A DNA stretch of 60,000 bases from Antedon mediterranea. Taxonomy: Eukaryota; Echinodermata; Crinoidea; Comatulida; Antedonidae. The stretch lies in NCBI RefSeq assembly GCF_964355755.1, contig NC_092670.1, forward strand, positions 10,975,201 through 11,035,200. Direction: 5' to 3'. This document shows positions 33,698 to 44,899 of the stretch, piece by piece; positions within the stretch are counted from its first letter, which is position 1; every line of letters starts with the position of its first letter. A program made the position numbers and the translations under genes. The notes under the pieces were generated by a model, which did not search any database, was not told the DNA's origin, and saw only the letters and a program-made list of their open reading frames with translations.

Positions 33698-33877
33698 AAT
33701 ATTAAGGCTTGACTGGTAGTGGTAGAAAGATGTATTAATCGAGTTACAAGGAATAAAAGTTCTAGTTGAGTTAAATATACTTTTTGTATGAGTTATCATT
33801 CAGTGACAGCAGTGTACGTCGCGTGGAAATATATACGCCTGAGAAAGCTCGGAACCAACTAAAATATATTCACTACA
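33698..33877 (+). repeat. 3' LTR, 5'-truncated
   Basis: Matches 22455-22618 from 'aatattaaggcttgactgg' to the CA end. It contains 16 or so extra bases (ctagttgagttaaata). It ends at the TSD CCTGG. Confidence 0.9.
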
Positions 33878-34735
33878 CCTGGCTAACTGACCAACACAAT
33901 GATAGTCATACTGAGCTAAGTGGTTTTTATATGGTACGTGGGGATAGAGACTCGCTGGCAACTGGTAAATCGAAAGGCAGTGGTCTGTGTTTATACGTTA
34001 ATAAGGGATATTGCCATCCAAATAACGTATCGGTAAAATCCCATGTATGTACTCCAAACTCAGAAATCATGGTGACTAACATTCGGCCATACTACATACC
34101 ACAAGAGTTCTCACATGTCATCGTAATGACCGTTTACGTGCCTGATAAAACATTAGCTAAAAGTGCCACCCAGGAAATGTTCGAGGCTACATATGATATC
34201 GAACCAAAATTACCTGATGCTTTGATCATCATAAATGGAGATTTCAATCACTGTACTACTATCAGCACGTCGCATGTAATACTCGACTGAACAATAAACT
34301 AGACCTTTGCTATTCTAATCTAAAGAACGCTTACATGTCTACAAAGTTGCCAGGATTGGGAGACCATGATCTGGTTATGTTACGACCAAGATACACCCCG
34401 CTCCACAAGACGAATAAACCAAAACAAATCACCGTAAAGAGATGGACAAACTACGCGATGCTACAACTGCAAGGTGCACTAGAAGCAACTGATTGGGACT
34501 GTTTTAAAAACTATTTTAACTCCATACATGATTTGACACAAATAGTAAGCGACTATATCTGTTTCTGTAGCGAACTAGTTATCTCTACAAAAATAATTAA
34601 AGTGCATAGTAATAATAAACTCTGGATAACAAACAGAGTTCGTGCAGTAATACATAAGAAAAAAAATGCTTTCAACAACAAGGAAATTGAACGTTTAAAA
34701 GAAATTAAGAAGGAACTAAAAAAAGTAACTAGATT
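33878..34735 (+). mobile_element. LINE ORF, second part (endonuclease and linker)
   Basis: Continues the frame interrupted at 22229: 'LTDQHND', 'GKSKGSGLCLYVNKGY', 'VIVMTVYVPD', 'DALIIINGDFNH' (endonuclease core). A deletion with frameshift near 34265 is followed by 'NNKLDLCYSNLKNAY', 'PGLGDHDLVML' (the catalytic DH) and the linker 'NNKLWITNRV' to 'LKEIKKELKK'. Homology stops near 34735, so the RT domain is absent. A CR1/L2/Rex1-like LINE, dead. Confidence 0.85.
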
Positions 34736-35249
34736 TGAACTCCGCCATTTTATATTCGAGTGGCCATAAGATGATGTCACTATGTCCGGTTAGCCATATC
34801 GATGCATGATTCTATATCTACAACTCATCAACTTCCATAATATGTAATAAAAAATAAACTTCACCATGTAGTTTAGAATTTATGACTATTTAAAAAAAGC
34901 ATAATTTTGACGAATTTTTGAACTTTTTCATCAAAAACGCACGCAAATTATCCATTTACACGTGCTCGTATGACGTAATTTTAAGTCAAAATTGTTTCAA
35001 AGTTTGTAAAATTACTAGAAAAGGCGGGAAAAACATAAATCACGCGAAAAAAGTATGTTTTTAACGCTATGTGCGCACGCGCGCGTAAAATCATATACTC
35101 AAATAAATAATAAACCCAGTTTTTATGCTTCATAGAATTTAATATTACTGTATTTAATTTTTTTATTTAAATGTATAGTTTTTAACATAAATTTGCACTG
35201 TTTTTGCTATAAAAGTTGGGTTTTAATAATTAATATAAGTATCTGCCCT
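34736..35249. repeat. dispersed repeat, CG-rich hairpin region
   Basis: Starts like the repeat at 56340 (ggccat.agatgatgtca) and contains an alternating purine-pyrimidine run tgcgcacgcgcgcgt (35074-35088). Relatives lie at 3260-3560 and 58540-58810. No gene. Confidence 0.55.
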
Positions 35250-35940
35250 TGTTTGTTTGTAATATTCTCAGCCTCGTTTGGTCTTGTTTGTTTCCATTTG
35301 GTTCCATTTAGTGTGACCGGTCACATACACAATACAATTACAATCATTTGCGTTCATTCCGTAGCGTCCTTCGTAGCTTCAATATTTGGTTTGTTCCGCC
35401 AGTTTTGTCACACATGCTATCAGACCTTGTGTAATGTGTTCAAAAAGTGGGTTTTTTAGATTGTTTAGTTAGAACTGAACAATTGTAAGTCATTGTCGGT
35501 TTTGTACCTGATTTTGAATTCTATTTTCTATAGGATAATAAATAAGGTCTTTCGCTATTTATATTTTATTACATAACTATGATAAAGAACTTTAAAGGTC
35601 AGTTCATTTTTAAAATTAAAAGAATGGATTTGCACGCAGTATTTTATTTACATTCACCCAAGAAAGCTGCCTCCCCTAAATTTTAATAAAATTACGCTAG
35701 AACTGTTGCTTCCGTGGACTTTAGATCCTGACGCCACCGCTGCTTAGGTACAGTACATGTCTCAAATTCTGTCCCAGCAGTTTAAATGCGATATTAAAAT
35801 AAAATTCTACAGTATGTGGGTATTCATTGATTATTTTTACTACAAGGTACTAAGGGTCTATAAGGCCTACAAAAAATGTTAATTCTTTGTATACTTTAAA
35901 TGTGTTTTTTAGTGTAAAAATTGATTAAAGATATACTAAC
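35250..35940. repeat. duplicated lectin intron block (copy of 14190-15040)
   Basis: Same landmarks as 14190-15040; runs into the donor of gene A exon 3. Part also matches 52750-52925 of gene B. Confidence 0.8.
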
Positions 35941-36202
35941 CTGCCGTTCCTGTGTATCCACTAATTGTCAAAACATAGTTAGAGTCCTCAGTACCAACAT
36001 GGAAGTGAGAATATCTTGCAAACTTTGTTACATCCAAGTGGTCCGTCATCTCTACTAAGAGCTCAAAACTGCCATGGGAAGTTATACGGTTGATCTGTTC
36101 ATTACCAAGCCAGAACTCTGTGTTCAAATTTCCAAAACCCTCTTTGTATTGCGACCAATTACGGTTGAAATTAACTGATCCATCTTCTCTTCTCTGTATC
36201 AC
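35941..36202 (-). CDS. gene A exon 3: middle of fibrinogen-related domain
   Basis: 262 nt between acceptor CAG (36205-36203) and donor GTTAGT (35940-35935). It encodes 'VIQRREDGSVNFNRNW', 'YKEGFGN', 'EFWLGNEQI', 'LLVEMTDH', 'YSHFHVGTEDSNY' and 'SGYTGTAG', the standard FReD order. It starts in phase 0 and ends in phase 1, and matches gene B exon 52926-53187 in length and phase. The nearest in-phase partner downstream is 18063-17819. Confidence 0.95.
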
Positions 36203-36869
36203 CTGATAATGAAAGGATAGTAATCTATACTCTATTTTCTAAAACAGTGATTTCAAGTTCATCAACTGGAGTAAATAGAAATAAATGAATTAAGAACCTG
36301 AATATTAATATTACTATGAGGTTACGTCAATATTTAACAATTTAATTTTGATGTTCCTCGATTTGATTTGATTATACTCATTTTACAATAATTATGCAAG
36401 TTTTTGAACATTTAGTGTGATTTTTCTTGTATTATGTTTAGATCATCATAGTTTTGTTGGTTTTACATGTGACCTCCAGGCAACGCTTTACTCACTCGAT
36501 CTGCATGTGCATAGGTATAGTTTTTTAGATTGATTTTTTCATTAATTTCTGTTGAACAAAATGGTAAATCTAAAGTTATGTTTTTAATAAAGCCAAATAT
36601 TATTAAGAATTGTTCATTTGCAATAGGCTATTTATCCACCAATATGCAAGTTTTAAACATGCCTAACAACTGTTCGCTTAACAACTATGTTGTGCAAATG
36701 AGTAGAATGTTGACGTCATTCGTTAAAGTTCCCTATTTTATTCTTGCCATCATCTAAAGGTCAACATCGCCTTCTATCTATTTTCAAGACGTAAGGAGTG
36801 CAGGGTGTGACGTCATATGTGAGATGTGCTCCTTCAGATGTATTTACATAAATTGTTGCCAATACTTAC

Positions 36870-37004
36870 TGTCCATCCTGCATCACTTCTCATGTCACAG
36901 TACACAGTAATTTGTGGTCCTCCATCACATAGCTGTATCACATATTGACCACTCACAGCAGAAGGATTATTTTGTAAAATGTTACTACACTCCCTCATAA
37001 AACA
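36870..37004 (-). CDS. gene A exon 2: start of fibrinogen-related domain
   Basis: Encodes 'CFMRECSNIL', 'SAVSGQYVIQLCDGG' and 'VYCDMRSDAGWT', ending at donor GTAAGT in phase 0. The family normally has a C..IL start, a G-Y core and the CDM-GWT block, all present. Two acceptors overlap in TAGAG: using the second AG (exon from 37004) fits the phase-0 PAN exon, while using the first (exon from 37006) would fit a phase-1 leader such as the gene B signal exon. No counterpart was found in gene B. Confidence 0.9.
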
Positions 37005-37268
37005 CTCTAAAATTACAAAATTTGAAGATCACATATTAGATATAACATTGAAATAAGCCTATACATTGAATGAAACGTCCATTTGGTTATAAGATTGATT
37101 TTATAGTGGGTCAATACAACAGAAAGTACTTTAAGAATATTAAAGAGAACATTTCCTATAGGCAAATTCAACAGAAACAAAATGTCACTGCCAGCAGCCA
37201 ATCACTAATAATAAAAGTGAACCTCCATATGAAAAATAAATTTATTTAATAATAAATTGTATACTTAC

Positions 37269-37327
37269 TTGTTTTGGGAATCAGTGGCCAGGACATGAAG
37301 AAAAATGAAATATAAAATAATTAACAT
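37269..37327 (-). CDS. candidate alternative signal-peptide exon
   Basis: From ATG at 37327 the frame encodes MLIILYFIFLHVLATDSQN, a hydrophobic leader with a plausible cleavage after VLA, ending at a good donor GTAAGT. It sits just upstream of exon 2. Its phase (2) does not fit either TAG or TAGAG acceptor of exon 2; a further AG inside exon 2 (ATGAG before 'ECSNIL') would restore frame. So it is an alternative first exon, a leader of a lost gene or a chance match. Confidence 0.35.
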
Positions 37328-39024
37328 AATGACCGTATATAGATAGAATGCCGCTATTACAGTAATTTAATAACTACAGACTATAGTTTTGGAGAGAGAG
37401 AGAGAAGAGGAACAGCATTTGACAGTAGTTGAAATAGTGAACTTCCTATTGAGAGTGACCACACGATAATGTAGGTGCATCACATTGGCCAATTGGTGTA
37501 GATATGCTAGTTTAAAGTCGCATCCAAAGACATTATTTTTTATCATACGTCCACTACACAGTCACGCATTATGCCGGCGTAGAAATGTATTCTGATCAAG
37601 AATGTATAAATTTATGACTTTTGAGCCCATTATTATTTATAATTTATTTAAACGATATTGCTTTTTGTGCTGATAGTTTTTAATTTATTTATACGCAGAT
37701 TACACCAATAGTAGTCTCACCATGACAGTAAATCAAGAACTAAATAAAGTTTCTTCTTTCAAATAACAAAATATTTGAATACTATACAGAGATCCAGATG
37801 AACGTTTTTACTACTTTTTGCTTAAATCTAATAATGTATCACCCAATATACTTACAACAAATGATATCATGTGTAGTAGACAACACATAACAATATTCAA
37901 ATTATGATTGACAATATTGCTATTTCACAGGTTTCTCATTAAATTTATAGATGAAACACTAACATGGGGGCATTCCAAAGTATATATATATTTTTTAAAT
38001 TGTATAATTTTGCTATTGAAAAAAATGAAAAAATTATTTTTTTTACATCAATTTAGTCTTTTATTTACAAATCAAAATATTATTCAACCTTTGAAACACT
38101 GTTGAAGTTTAGGTCAAGTGAAAATATAAAATTCTTAAAATAATATAAAGTATTATTTATGAAATTAATTATTCAAAGAGTTATAAAGAGAAGCAATAAT
38201 TGTTAAATGTTATCAAAGTAATTTATTTATTTAAAAAAAGTTATGTTTCGTATAAATAAATCTTCAAGCTATTAACACATTTAAGGCGAATCTTTAAAAA
38301 TTGACATTGGCATTTGACGTCTGAATTTCTTAGTGGATCCAAGTTGAAACTGAAATTTTCTTCTATCTTTTTTTTGTCTTAATAATTTTGCATCTGATTT
38401 ATAAAGGTTCACAAAGAAAGAAATCTACCAAGTGAAAAAAAACTTGTTTAAATCTATTGCAATTTAATATCTTTAAGAACAGTTGAAAAGTAAGTTTTGA
38501 AAATACAGATTTTGGAATCATTATTTCAGTAATATAACACTAAAATGAGGAAAAAAACCCAACCAAAATTTCTCAGAAGTGACAATTATGAATTTTTAAA
38601 TAAAAATTATGTATGAATATGAATATGAAATTAATAAAGTCACAATTTTAATAAAATATTTGAATATGAACAAACTCGCCATTTCTTGAAGTGCCCTTTT
38701 AAACTATAGTAGGCTTAGTCCTAGGAAAAACCTATACCAGCATTTGTTATTTATCCTTTATGAATTTTAAATGGTAAAATAAATTGATACTTGACTCTCT
38801 TTTATATTGATAGAAATATTTTTCTATTTTATATATGGATTTAATTGATATTTGGATTTAAGTGATTCCTCTTAATATTTTAGTTCATTACTTTTATGTA
38901 CTAAACACCTTCAGGAGCCAACAAAATTCAATAGGCTTTTTCCCCAAAACCATGTTTTGTTGAATATTACGTATGTTGTTCATTCCATCAGTAGGCCTAC
39001 ACTAAATCAGAAAATTTAACTCAC
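37328..39024. other. gene A intron 1, no other feature seen
   Basis: AT-rich with a short GA run (37391-37410). No recognised element. Confidence 0.5.
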
Positions 39025-39315
39025 CCTTTCGATGTAACTAAACTCAGGCTTTTGAATTATGTTGTTTTCAATTGATGCTTCTTCCAGTATTTGCTTACTG
39101 ATTTGACAAACATGATCTTTCTGGTTATAGTTGACCGACAAGCAGTATGATTTGTCGGAACATTCCAGCAAACAATTTACACGGCTTATATTCTTCAACT
39201 CATAACTCCAACCACCAAGTGCCTGCCCCTGGATAACTGTATAGAATGAATTGGTCGAAAGAACGACAATAGGCAGAAGATTAAGAACGACAACCAAAGT
39301 TGCAAACGTATGCAT
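39025..39315 (-). CDS. gene A exon 1: signal peptide and PAN/apple-like domain
   Basis: 97 codons from ATG at 39315, ending at donor GTGAGT in phase 0. The first 20 or so residues (MHTFATLVVVLNLLPIVVLS) form a signal peptide. Then follows a PAN/apple-like domain with 'GQALGGWSYELKNIS', 'CLLECSDKSYCLSVNY' and 'CQISKQ'. An upstream in-frame ATG at 39426 would place 37 residues before the hydrophobic core and is less likely. PAN plus FReD is a known combination in invertebrate secreted lectins. Joined to exons 2-4 the product is 310 residues. No TATA box is evident. Confidence 0.8.
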
Positions 39316-39796
39316 TGCGATGTTTTGGAAATACGTATTGACAAAATAAAATGTATGATGTGCCTTCAAATGCAACTTGTCGTACACCATTATTTGTGGT
39401 AATAAGGAACTACTGTACGTTTTCATCTTCTGATGTGCGTATTATAGATGTTCCATCCAAGTATAATACAATAGAACTTTGTCTGCACCAATCAAAAAGG
39501 TGTTAGTAATAATAAGGTGTAATTACATAACAATGTATGAACAAACTTGATGCTTTTTTTTCTAATAGCCTATCAAATTGAACCATCAAATGCATCGAGT
39601 TATAGTTTTTTAATTATTATTAAATAAATTAAAGAAATTATCATTAAATCATAACTTAAAGCAAAAGAGGACACATCCATCATTTTATCAGTTGACATAG
39701 AGTTCTGCGATGCTGACGTCACAACATTAGGTGGCGCTGCGTGGTTGCTAGCCAACCAAAAAATGCGTTCAACCTGCCTGAGTGACTCCAAGGTCA
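39316..39796. other. upstream region of gene A
   Basis: No further exon or repeat recognised. It may contain the gene A promoter. Confidence 0.4.
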
Positions 39797-40010
39797 CCAC
39801 ATAAAATGTAAACATATAAAGGATTATTGTCCTTTACTGAATTTTCCTCTTTCAATCTTTATAATATTATATAGTATTATATGGTGATGCTATTAAATGA
39901 CATAAAATGTAAACATATAAAGGATTATTGTAAAGTTTACTGAATTTTCTTCTTTCAATCTTTATAATAGGATAGTATATGGTGATGCTATTAAAATTCA
40001 AACATATTGT
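39797..40010. repeat. tandem duplication, about 105-bp unit
   Basis: Two copies of 'cataaaatgtaaacatataa...ggtgatgctatta', starting near 39797 and 39901, with small indels. Confidence 0.85.
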
Positions 40011-41932
40011 AATGTTTGTCTTCCACTTGTCTCTATTCTTAGATATTATTATTTAAAACACGCTCTCTGCATGTAGAATAATAGCATCTGCATAGTTTAG
40101 TATCTTGTTTGAAAATGAAGGTTAATGTAGTGAAATGATAAACATTATTACACTACAAATCAATATTTAGAGTAACCATGAGGTGACTTTGGTATTGACA
40201 CAGAGGGACAGGTGTAAGCTCCTATTTTTCACGCTGCTGCTCTAGCCCGCTACGTCACACGAGATGACTCATTCATTAGATGAAATCAAGCAGCAGTAAT
40301 AGTACTACACTTTGACATTTTTGTTAAAATGGAAACTCGACTATAATTTATAGGTACAGTACCTGCACCTGTTGAATCCAAAAAACGGCTGGGAAAAGAG
40401 TCTAATGACAAATCCCAAAGCATTTCTGGTATTTATGAGTCCCATGATATTACTATAATTCACTGTCAGATAATCATTGAATTGAATTATTATCAAAACA
40501 GTCTATTGAAGTTTTTGTTTGTAATAGGATACTTGAAGTATCTAGGCTTGATGAAGTGACCCCCAGACTTGACCTTAGCAATAACAATAAGCAAGCAGCG
40601 TTTTTTGTAAGAAATATTCTTGTTTAAAACTGTAATTGGCTGAATCACGATTTAAAAGAATATGTGTGTTTTAATCATTGACAGTACCCAAATGACTACA
40701 ATTTAATTGTTAAGTTCAAAGTATGGAACCTGCAAAGTAATATTTTCACCCGTATTTTCATTACAGTAAAGTGTTTGTACTGTTTTCTTAATTATCAGTA
40801 CAATTAAATCAATTAGTGTATGTCCATGGCAAAAGTTGAAATGAACTATGGTGACCAATTAATACAGAAACAGGAAGTTCCTAAGTCCTGTGGGGCTATG
40901 TTTGTGTCCAGTTGTGACAGTTTTATTCTAAATTTCGTCAGTCTATCTTGAGATCTGATCGAGAAGCCTCAGAAAAAGGGTATGTTTTACTTTACTTTTG
41001 TATTAGATTTGGTTAATTTTATGCTTAGGATTTAGATTTTTTTTTGGCTAAGCTCTTAGACTGAATTGAATTTATATTTTGTAGACTAAGTTTTATTTCT
41101 GTTTAACTATTATTTGCTTGTTAACAAATAATTGACGTCACCGTCATGCACAATAATGATTGATAGGCACACACCAGTTAAATTATATATTTACTGCCAA
41201 GAAAGGTGTAGTGTAGTGCAGGTTTATCAAGTATCAATTTATTTTGAGCCTTTGTATTTTTTAGTTAAGACTTTTTATGTTGTTATTCTTAGTTTAAGTA
41301 TACTTTTGAGACTTCATTGCTCAAATGTATATATTTTTAATCTATACATTTAAAGGCACTCTTTAATTAACTTGCATAGTGTAAAGAAGCTGAATCTATA
41401 ACTTTTTGTTATAATGACCTATAAAATGAGTTTGTCAGTCCTATCAAATATGTTGAAGTATTGCAAAATATTAACTTGATTTATTTTAGGCTGTATGTGG
41501 TATATACATCATATGTATAATGACAAATTATAACAACATTAAGTGGCTGATGTGATTAATAAGTGTGCGCCGTTATTGAGACATCATGTTCTAGACCGTT
41601 TCAACGTAGCTGTTTACCGGCGATGTTTGACTTACCAGTGAGTAACGATAACTTGCCATAATAATACATTCTGGACATCGGTGAGTTAGATTGATCAACA
41701 TCTTTTAAGTTAACCAAATACTTAATTGGCGTCCATGATCATCATTATTGTTTCACTGCCTGTCGTTTAGTTGTTGTTGGTATGTCATGATAAAACAATT
41801 CATATTACATTGTATATATTGTAATTTATTGTACATACTTGTTAACTTAGGCTATATAGTGTTAACTATTCTCTGCTGTAAGCAGCTTGCTCAATTTTAT
41901 TCATTTGTCATTTCCTTTTCTGTCTAATTTAA
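40011..41932. other. no gene seen; probable LINE 5' region at the right end
   Basis: No domain-bearing frame. The last few hundred bases before 41933 may be the 5' UTR of the LINE; its 5' border was not found. Confidence 0.4.
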
Positions 41933-44899
41933 ATGTTTGAATGTGACCTTTTTGATAATGTAAATGTGAGCACAGAATATTTTAACGAAGATAACTTAAT
42001 TTCTTCACTTGAACATTCTAATTTATCATCAAACTTTTCTATATTTGGACTAAACTGTCGTAGTGTTGTTAATAAGTTTGACTTAATCTCAAACTATTTA
42101 GACTCACTCGTACATGCCTTCTCCGTCATTGCCTTCAGTGAAACCTGGTTAACCGAAAAAGATAATATTAATCTATACCAGTTACCAGGCTACAGTTTGA
42201 TTCACAATGATAGGAAAGATAAGAGAGGTGGTGGGGTAGCGTTCTATGTTACCAACAAACTAACATATATTATTAGAAATGATCTGTCATCTTGTATGAC
42301 TGAAGCAGAGACTATTTTTATTGAGATTGAGTTAGAATCAGGAAATAATGTTATTTGTGGTATAGTTTATAGACCACCCTCACGTTCCTTGCAAAAGTTT
42401 GATGATGAATTAACATGTGTAATGCAAATGATTAATCTAGAAAAAAAGAAAGCTTACCTTGTGGGAGACTATAACATAAACTTACTCCAACAATCTACCG
42501 ACAACACTATCCAATCACACTTAGACACAATATTTTCTCAGTCATTTCAGCCAATCATAAAAAGTCCTACTAGAATATCCGATAATTGTGCTTCAATAAT
42601 TGATAACATTTATTGCAACATCGATTCTTTTACTACGTCCCTTAAAAGTGGAATACTTATTACTGATATTTCTGATCACTTCCCAATATTCTGTGTAGAT
42701 ACTTTGGAAAAACATAATAAGCAATATCCTCGATTTGTATATAAACGACAATACTCTCCTCAACAAACGGAGTATTTTTTGCAAGAATTACAAAGTAATC
42801 AGTGGAATGATGTGCTATTCTCAAATAATGCGAATGTTGCTTATCAAAATTTTACAAACACTTTAAATAAAACAATTGATAATTGTTTCCCTTTAAAACG
42901 AATTAGAAATAAGGCGAACAAGTTAAAATCTCCTTGGATCACAGCTGAAATTGCCAGAGCTATCTCTCAAAAACATAAATTATATAAAAAGTACAAACAA
43001 AATAACACCACTACTAATAAAAGTACGTACATACATTTTAGAAACAAGTTAACCACTACTATTAGAAATCGGAAAAAAGAATATTATATGGTCCAGTTTG
43101 AACGAAATAAACAAGATATTAAAAAAACGTGGACAATCCTAAATGATATAATGGGTAGGAAAAAGACTACCAATTTGCCTACAAAAATAAAATTGGGTAC
43201 TGATACTTTCTCTGATAATGATGAGAAAGCTGATGCATTCAACTCTTTTTTTATTAATATTGGAGAAAAACTAAATAATAAATTTAGGCATGAATCTCAA
43301 AATGAAGAAATCACCCACAGAACTTTCTTAAAGGGAAATTTTACCTCTTCAATGTTTTTTAAGCCTGTTACTGAACATGAACTTAACCACTATATTAAAA
43401 ACACAAAGAATACTTCTCCTGGCCATGATGGTATAAGTGCCCAACTCATAAAATCTGCTTCCCCGTTTATTTTAAAACCTTTATTGCATATTATTAATAC
43501 GTCATTATCATCGGGCTGTGTCCCGGCTGATATAAAAATTGCTAAAGTTATCCCGGTATTTAAGAATGGTGACATCTCCGATATAAATAATTATCGGCCT
43601 ATTTCCATTTTACCCTTTTTTTCCAAAATATTTGAGAGGATTGTGTATGATCAAACGATTTGTTACCTCTCAAAATATAACGTACTGAGTAAAACACAGT
43701 ATGGATTTAGACAACACCATTCAACTAGTCATGCTTTAATACAATCGATTGAAAAAATCACAAACGCTATTGAGAATAAAGAGTTCACACTAGGAGTTTT
43801 CCTTGATTTATCAAAAGCGTTTGATACAATCGATCATGATGTATTATTAGATAAGTTAAGATTTTATGGTATAAGAGGAGTTCCGCTAAACTGGTTCTCA
43901 AACTATCTTAAAAAAAGACTACAATACACATTTATTGTTAATACTGCATCTAGTAAAATGACAGTAAACACTGGAGTTCCTCAGGGATCCATATTGGGTC
44001 CATTATTATTTCTTATATTCATTAATGATATTAGTCTAGCATGTAACCATGTAGACATGATTATGTATGCAGATGACACAAATGTGTTTTATAGTCACAA
44101 TGATATTACTCAAGCTTTTGATACAATGAACCAGGAGTTATCTATACTTTCGGACTGGTTTATTGCTAACAAATTAACGCTAAATGTAAACAAATCAAAA
44201 TATGTTATATTTAAGGCTAGAAATAAGTCAGCTGACACTACCTCACTAGAATTGAGGATGGGAAATGAATGTATAGTAAAAGCTACTGAAGTTAAATTTC
44301 TAGGCTTATTTCTGGATGAAACTTTATCGTTTAATTTTCATGTAAATGAGGTAGCAAACAGTATTTCTAGAATAATTGGTGTCTTAAACAAAGTGAAGTC
44401 TATGTTATCAAGTAAAATCTTGTTAACGGTATACAATGCACTTATATTACCTAGAATAACGTATGCTATCACAGTATGGGGTGCTACTTCTGCTACAAAC
44501 TTAAACCGTATACATATTCTCCAGAAAAAAGCACTTAGAAATATTTGTCATGTTCATTTTATGCATCCTTCTCATCCACTTTTTATTTCAACCCAAACAT
44601 TAAATATTTTTGACCTTTATACGAAACACACTGCTATATTTATGTATCAATATAAACATAATCTATTACCTGAATCATTTAATAACTTATTTAGTACATC
44701 TGCCTCATTCCATAATTACTCAACTAGAAACAGGTCAAACTACTGTCCACAACTAAAACGCACCAAAGTCGGACAGCAATGTATTTCCTACCAAGGAACA
44801 CATATTTGGAACAATTTAACAGACTATATAAAACAATCCCCCACTTTAAGTTTGTTTAAACAGAGATTAAAGCAATATTATAACAATAGAAATATTTAA
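41933..44899 (+). CDS. LINE ORF2-type protein: endonuclease and reverse transcriptase, intact
   Basis: One uninterrupted frame of 988 codons. The N-terminal AP-type endonuclease (about 35-260) has 'IFGLNCRSV', 'AFSETWL', 'GIVYRPPS', 'LVGDYNINLL' and the catalytic 'SDHFPI'. The RT (about 500-770) has 'DINNYRPISILP', 'LDLSKAFDTIDHD' (D631), 'TGVPQGSILGPLLFLIFIND' and YADD (712-715). The C-terminal region has Trp/Cys-containing blocks typical of CR1/Jockey-group LINEs ('AITVWGAT', 'YSTRNRSNY'). No separate ORF1 is seen upstream. It is the only intact mobile-element protein in the window and could be active in retrotransposition. It lies on the strand opposite to the lectin genes, between A and B. 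Confidence 0.95.
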   Translation: MFECDLFDNVNVSTEYFNEDNLISSLEHSNLSSNFSIFGLNCRSVVNKFDLISNYLDSLVHAFSVIAFSETWLTEKDNINLYQLPGYSLIHNDRKDKRGGGVAFYVTNKLTYIIRNDLSSCMTEAETIFIEIELESGNNVICGIVYRPPSRSLQKFDDELTCVMQMINLEKKKAYLVGDYNINLLQQSTDNTIQSHLDTIFSQSFQPIIKSPTRISDNCASIIDNIYCNIDSFTTSLKSGILITDISDHFPIFCVDTLEKHNKQYPRFVYKRQYSPQQTEYFLQELQSNQWNDVLFSNNANVAYQNFTNTLNKTIDNCFPLKRIRNKANKLKSPWITAEIARAISQKHKLYKKYKQNNTTTNKSTYIHFRNKLTTTIRNRKKEYYMVQFERNKQDIKKTWTILNDIMGRKKTTNLPTKIKLGTDTFSDNDEKADAFNSFFINIGEKLNNKFRHESQNEEITHRTFLKGNFTSSMFFKPVTEHELNHYIKNTKNTSPGHDGISAQLIKSASPFILKPLLHIINTSLSSGCVPADIKIAKVIPVFKNGDISDINNYRPISILPFFSKIFERIVYDQTICYLSKYNVLSKTQYGFRQHHSTSHALIQSIEKITNAIENKEFTLGVFLDLSKAFDTIDHDVLLDKLRFYGIRGVPLNWFSNYLKKRLQYTFIVNTASSKMTVNTGVPQGSILGPLLFLIFINDISLACNHVDMIMYADDTNVFYSHNDITQAFDTMNQELSILSDWFIANKLTLNVNKSKYVIFKARNKSADTTSLELRMGNECIVKATEVKFLGLFLDETLSFNFHVNEVANSISRIIGVLNKVKSMLSSKILLTVYNALILPRITYAITVWGATSATNLNRIHILQKKALRNICHVHFMHPSHPLFISTQTLNIFDLYTKHTAIFMYQYKHNLLPESFNNLFSTSASFHNYSTRNRSNYCPQLKRTKVGQQCISYQGTHIWNNLTDYIKQSPTLSLFKQRLKQYYNNRNI

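Larger units (their letters stand above)
22230..33877 (+). mobile_element. Gmr1-like Ty3/gypsy LTR retrotransposon, degenerate, with nested insertions
   Basis: Boundaries: 5' LTR begins TGTCAT at 22230, 3' LTR ends CACTACA at 33877, TSD CCTGG at 22225-22229 and 33878-33882. Order: LTR, tRNA-Leu-type primer site, gag plus protease (23157-24869), insertion of a foldback element, integrase (from 30164), then RT and the start of RNase H (to about 32785), a tandem satellite-like block, and a truncated 3' LTR. Integrase before RT with gypsy-type domains is the defining order of the Gmr1 group known from deuterostomes. At least five frameshifts and one stop in pol, missing most of RNase H and about 210 bp of the 3' LTR make it non-autonomous. 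Confidence 0.9.
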
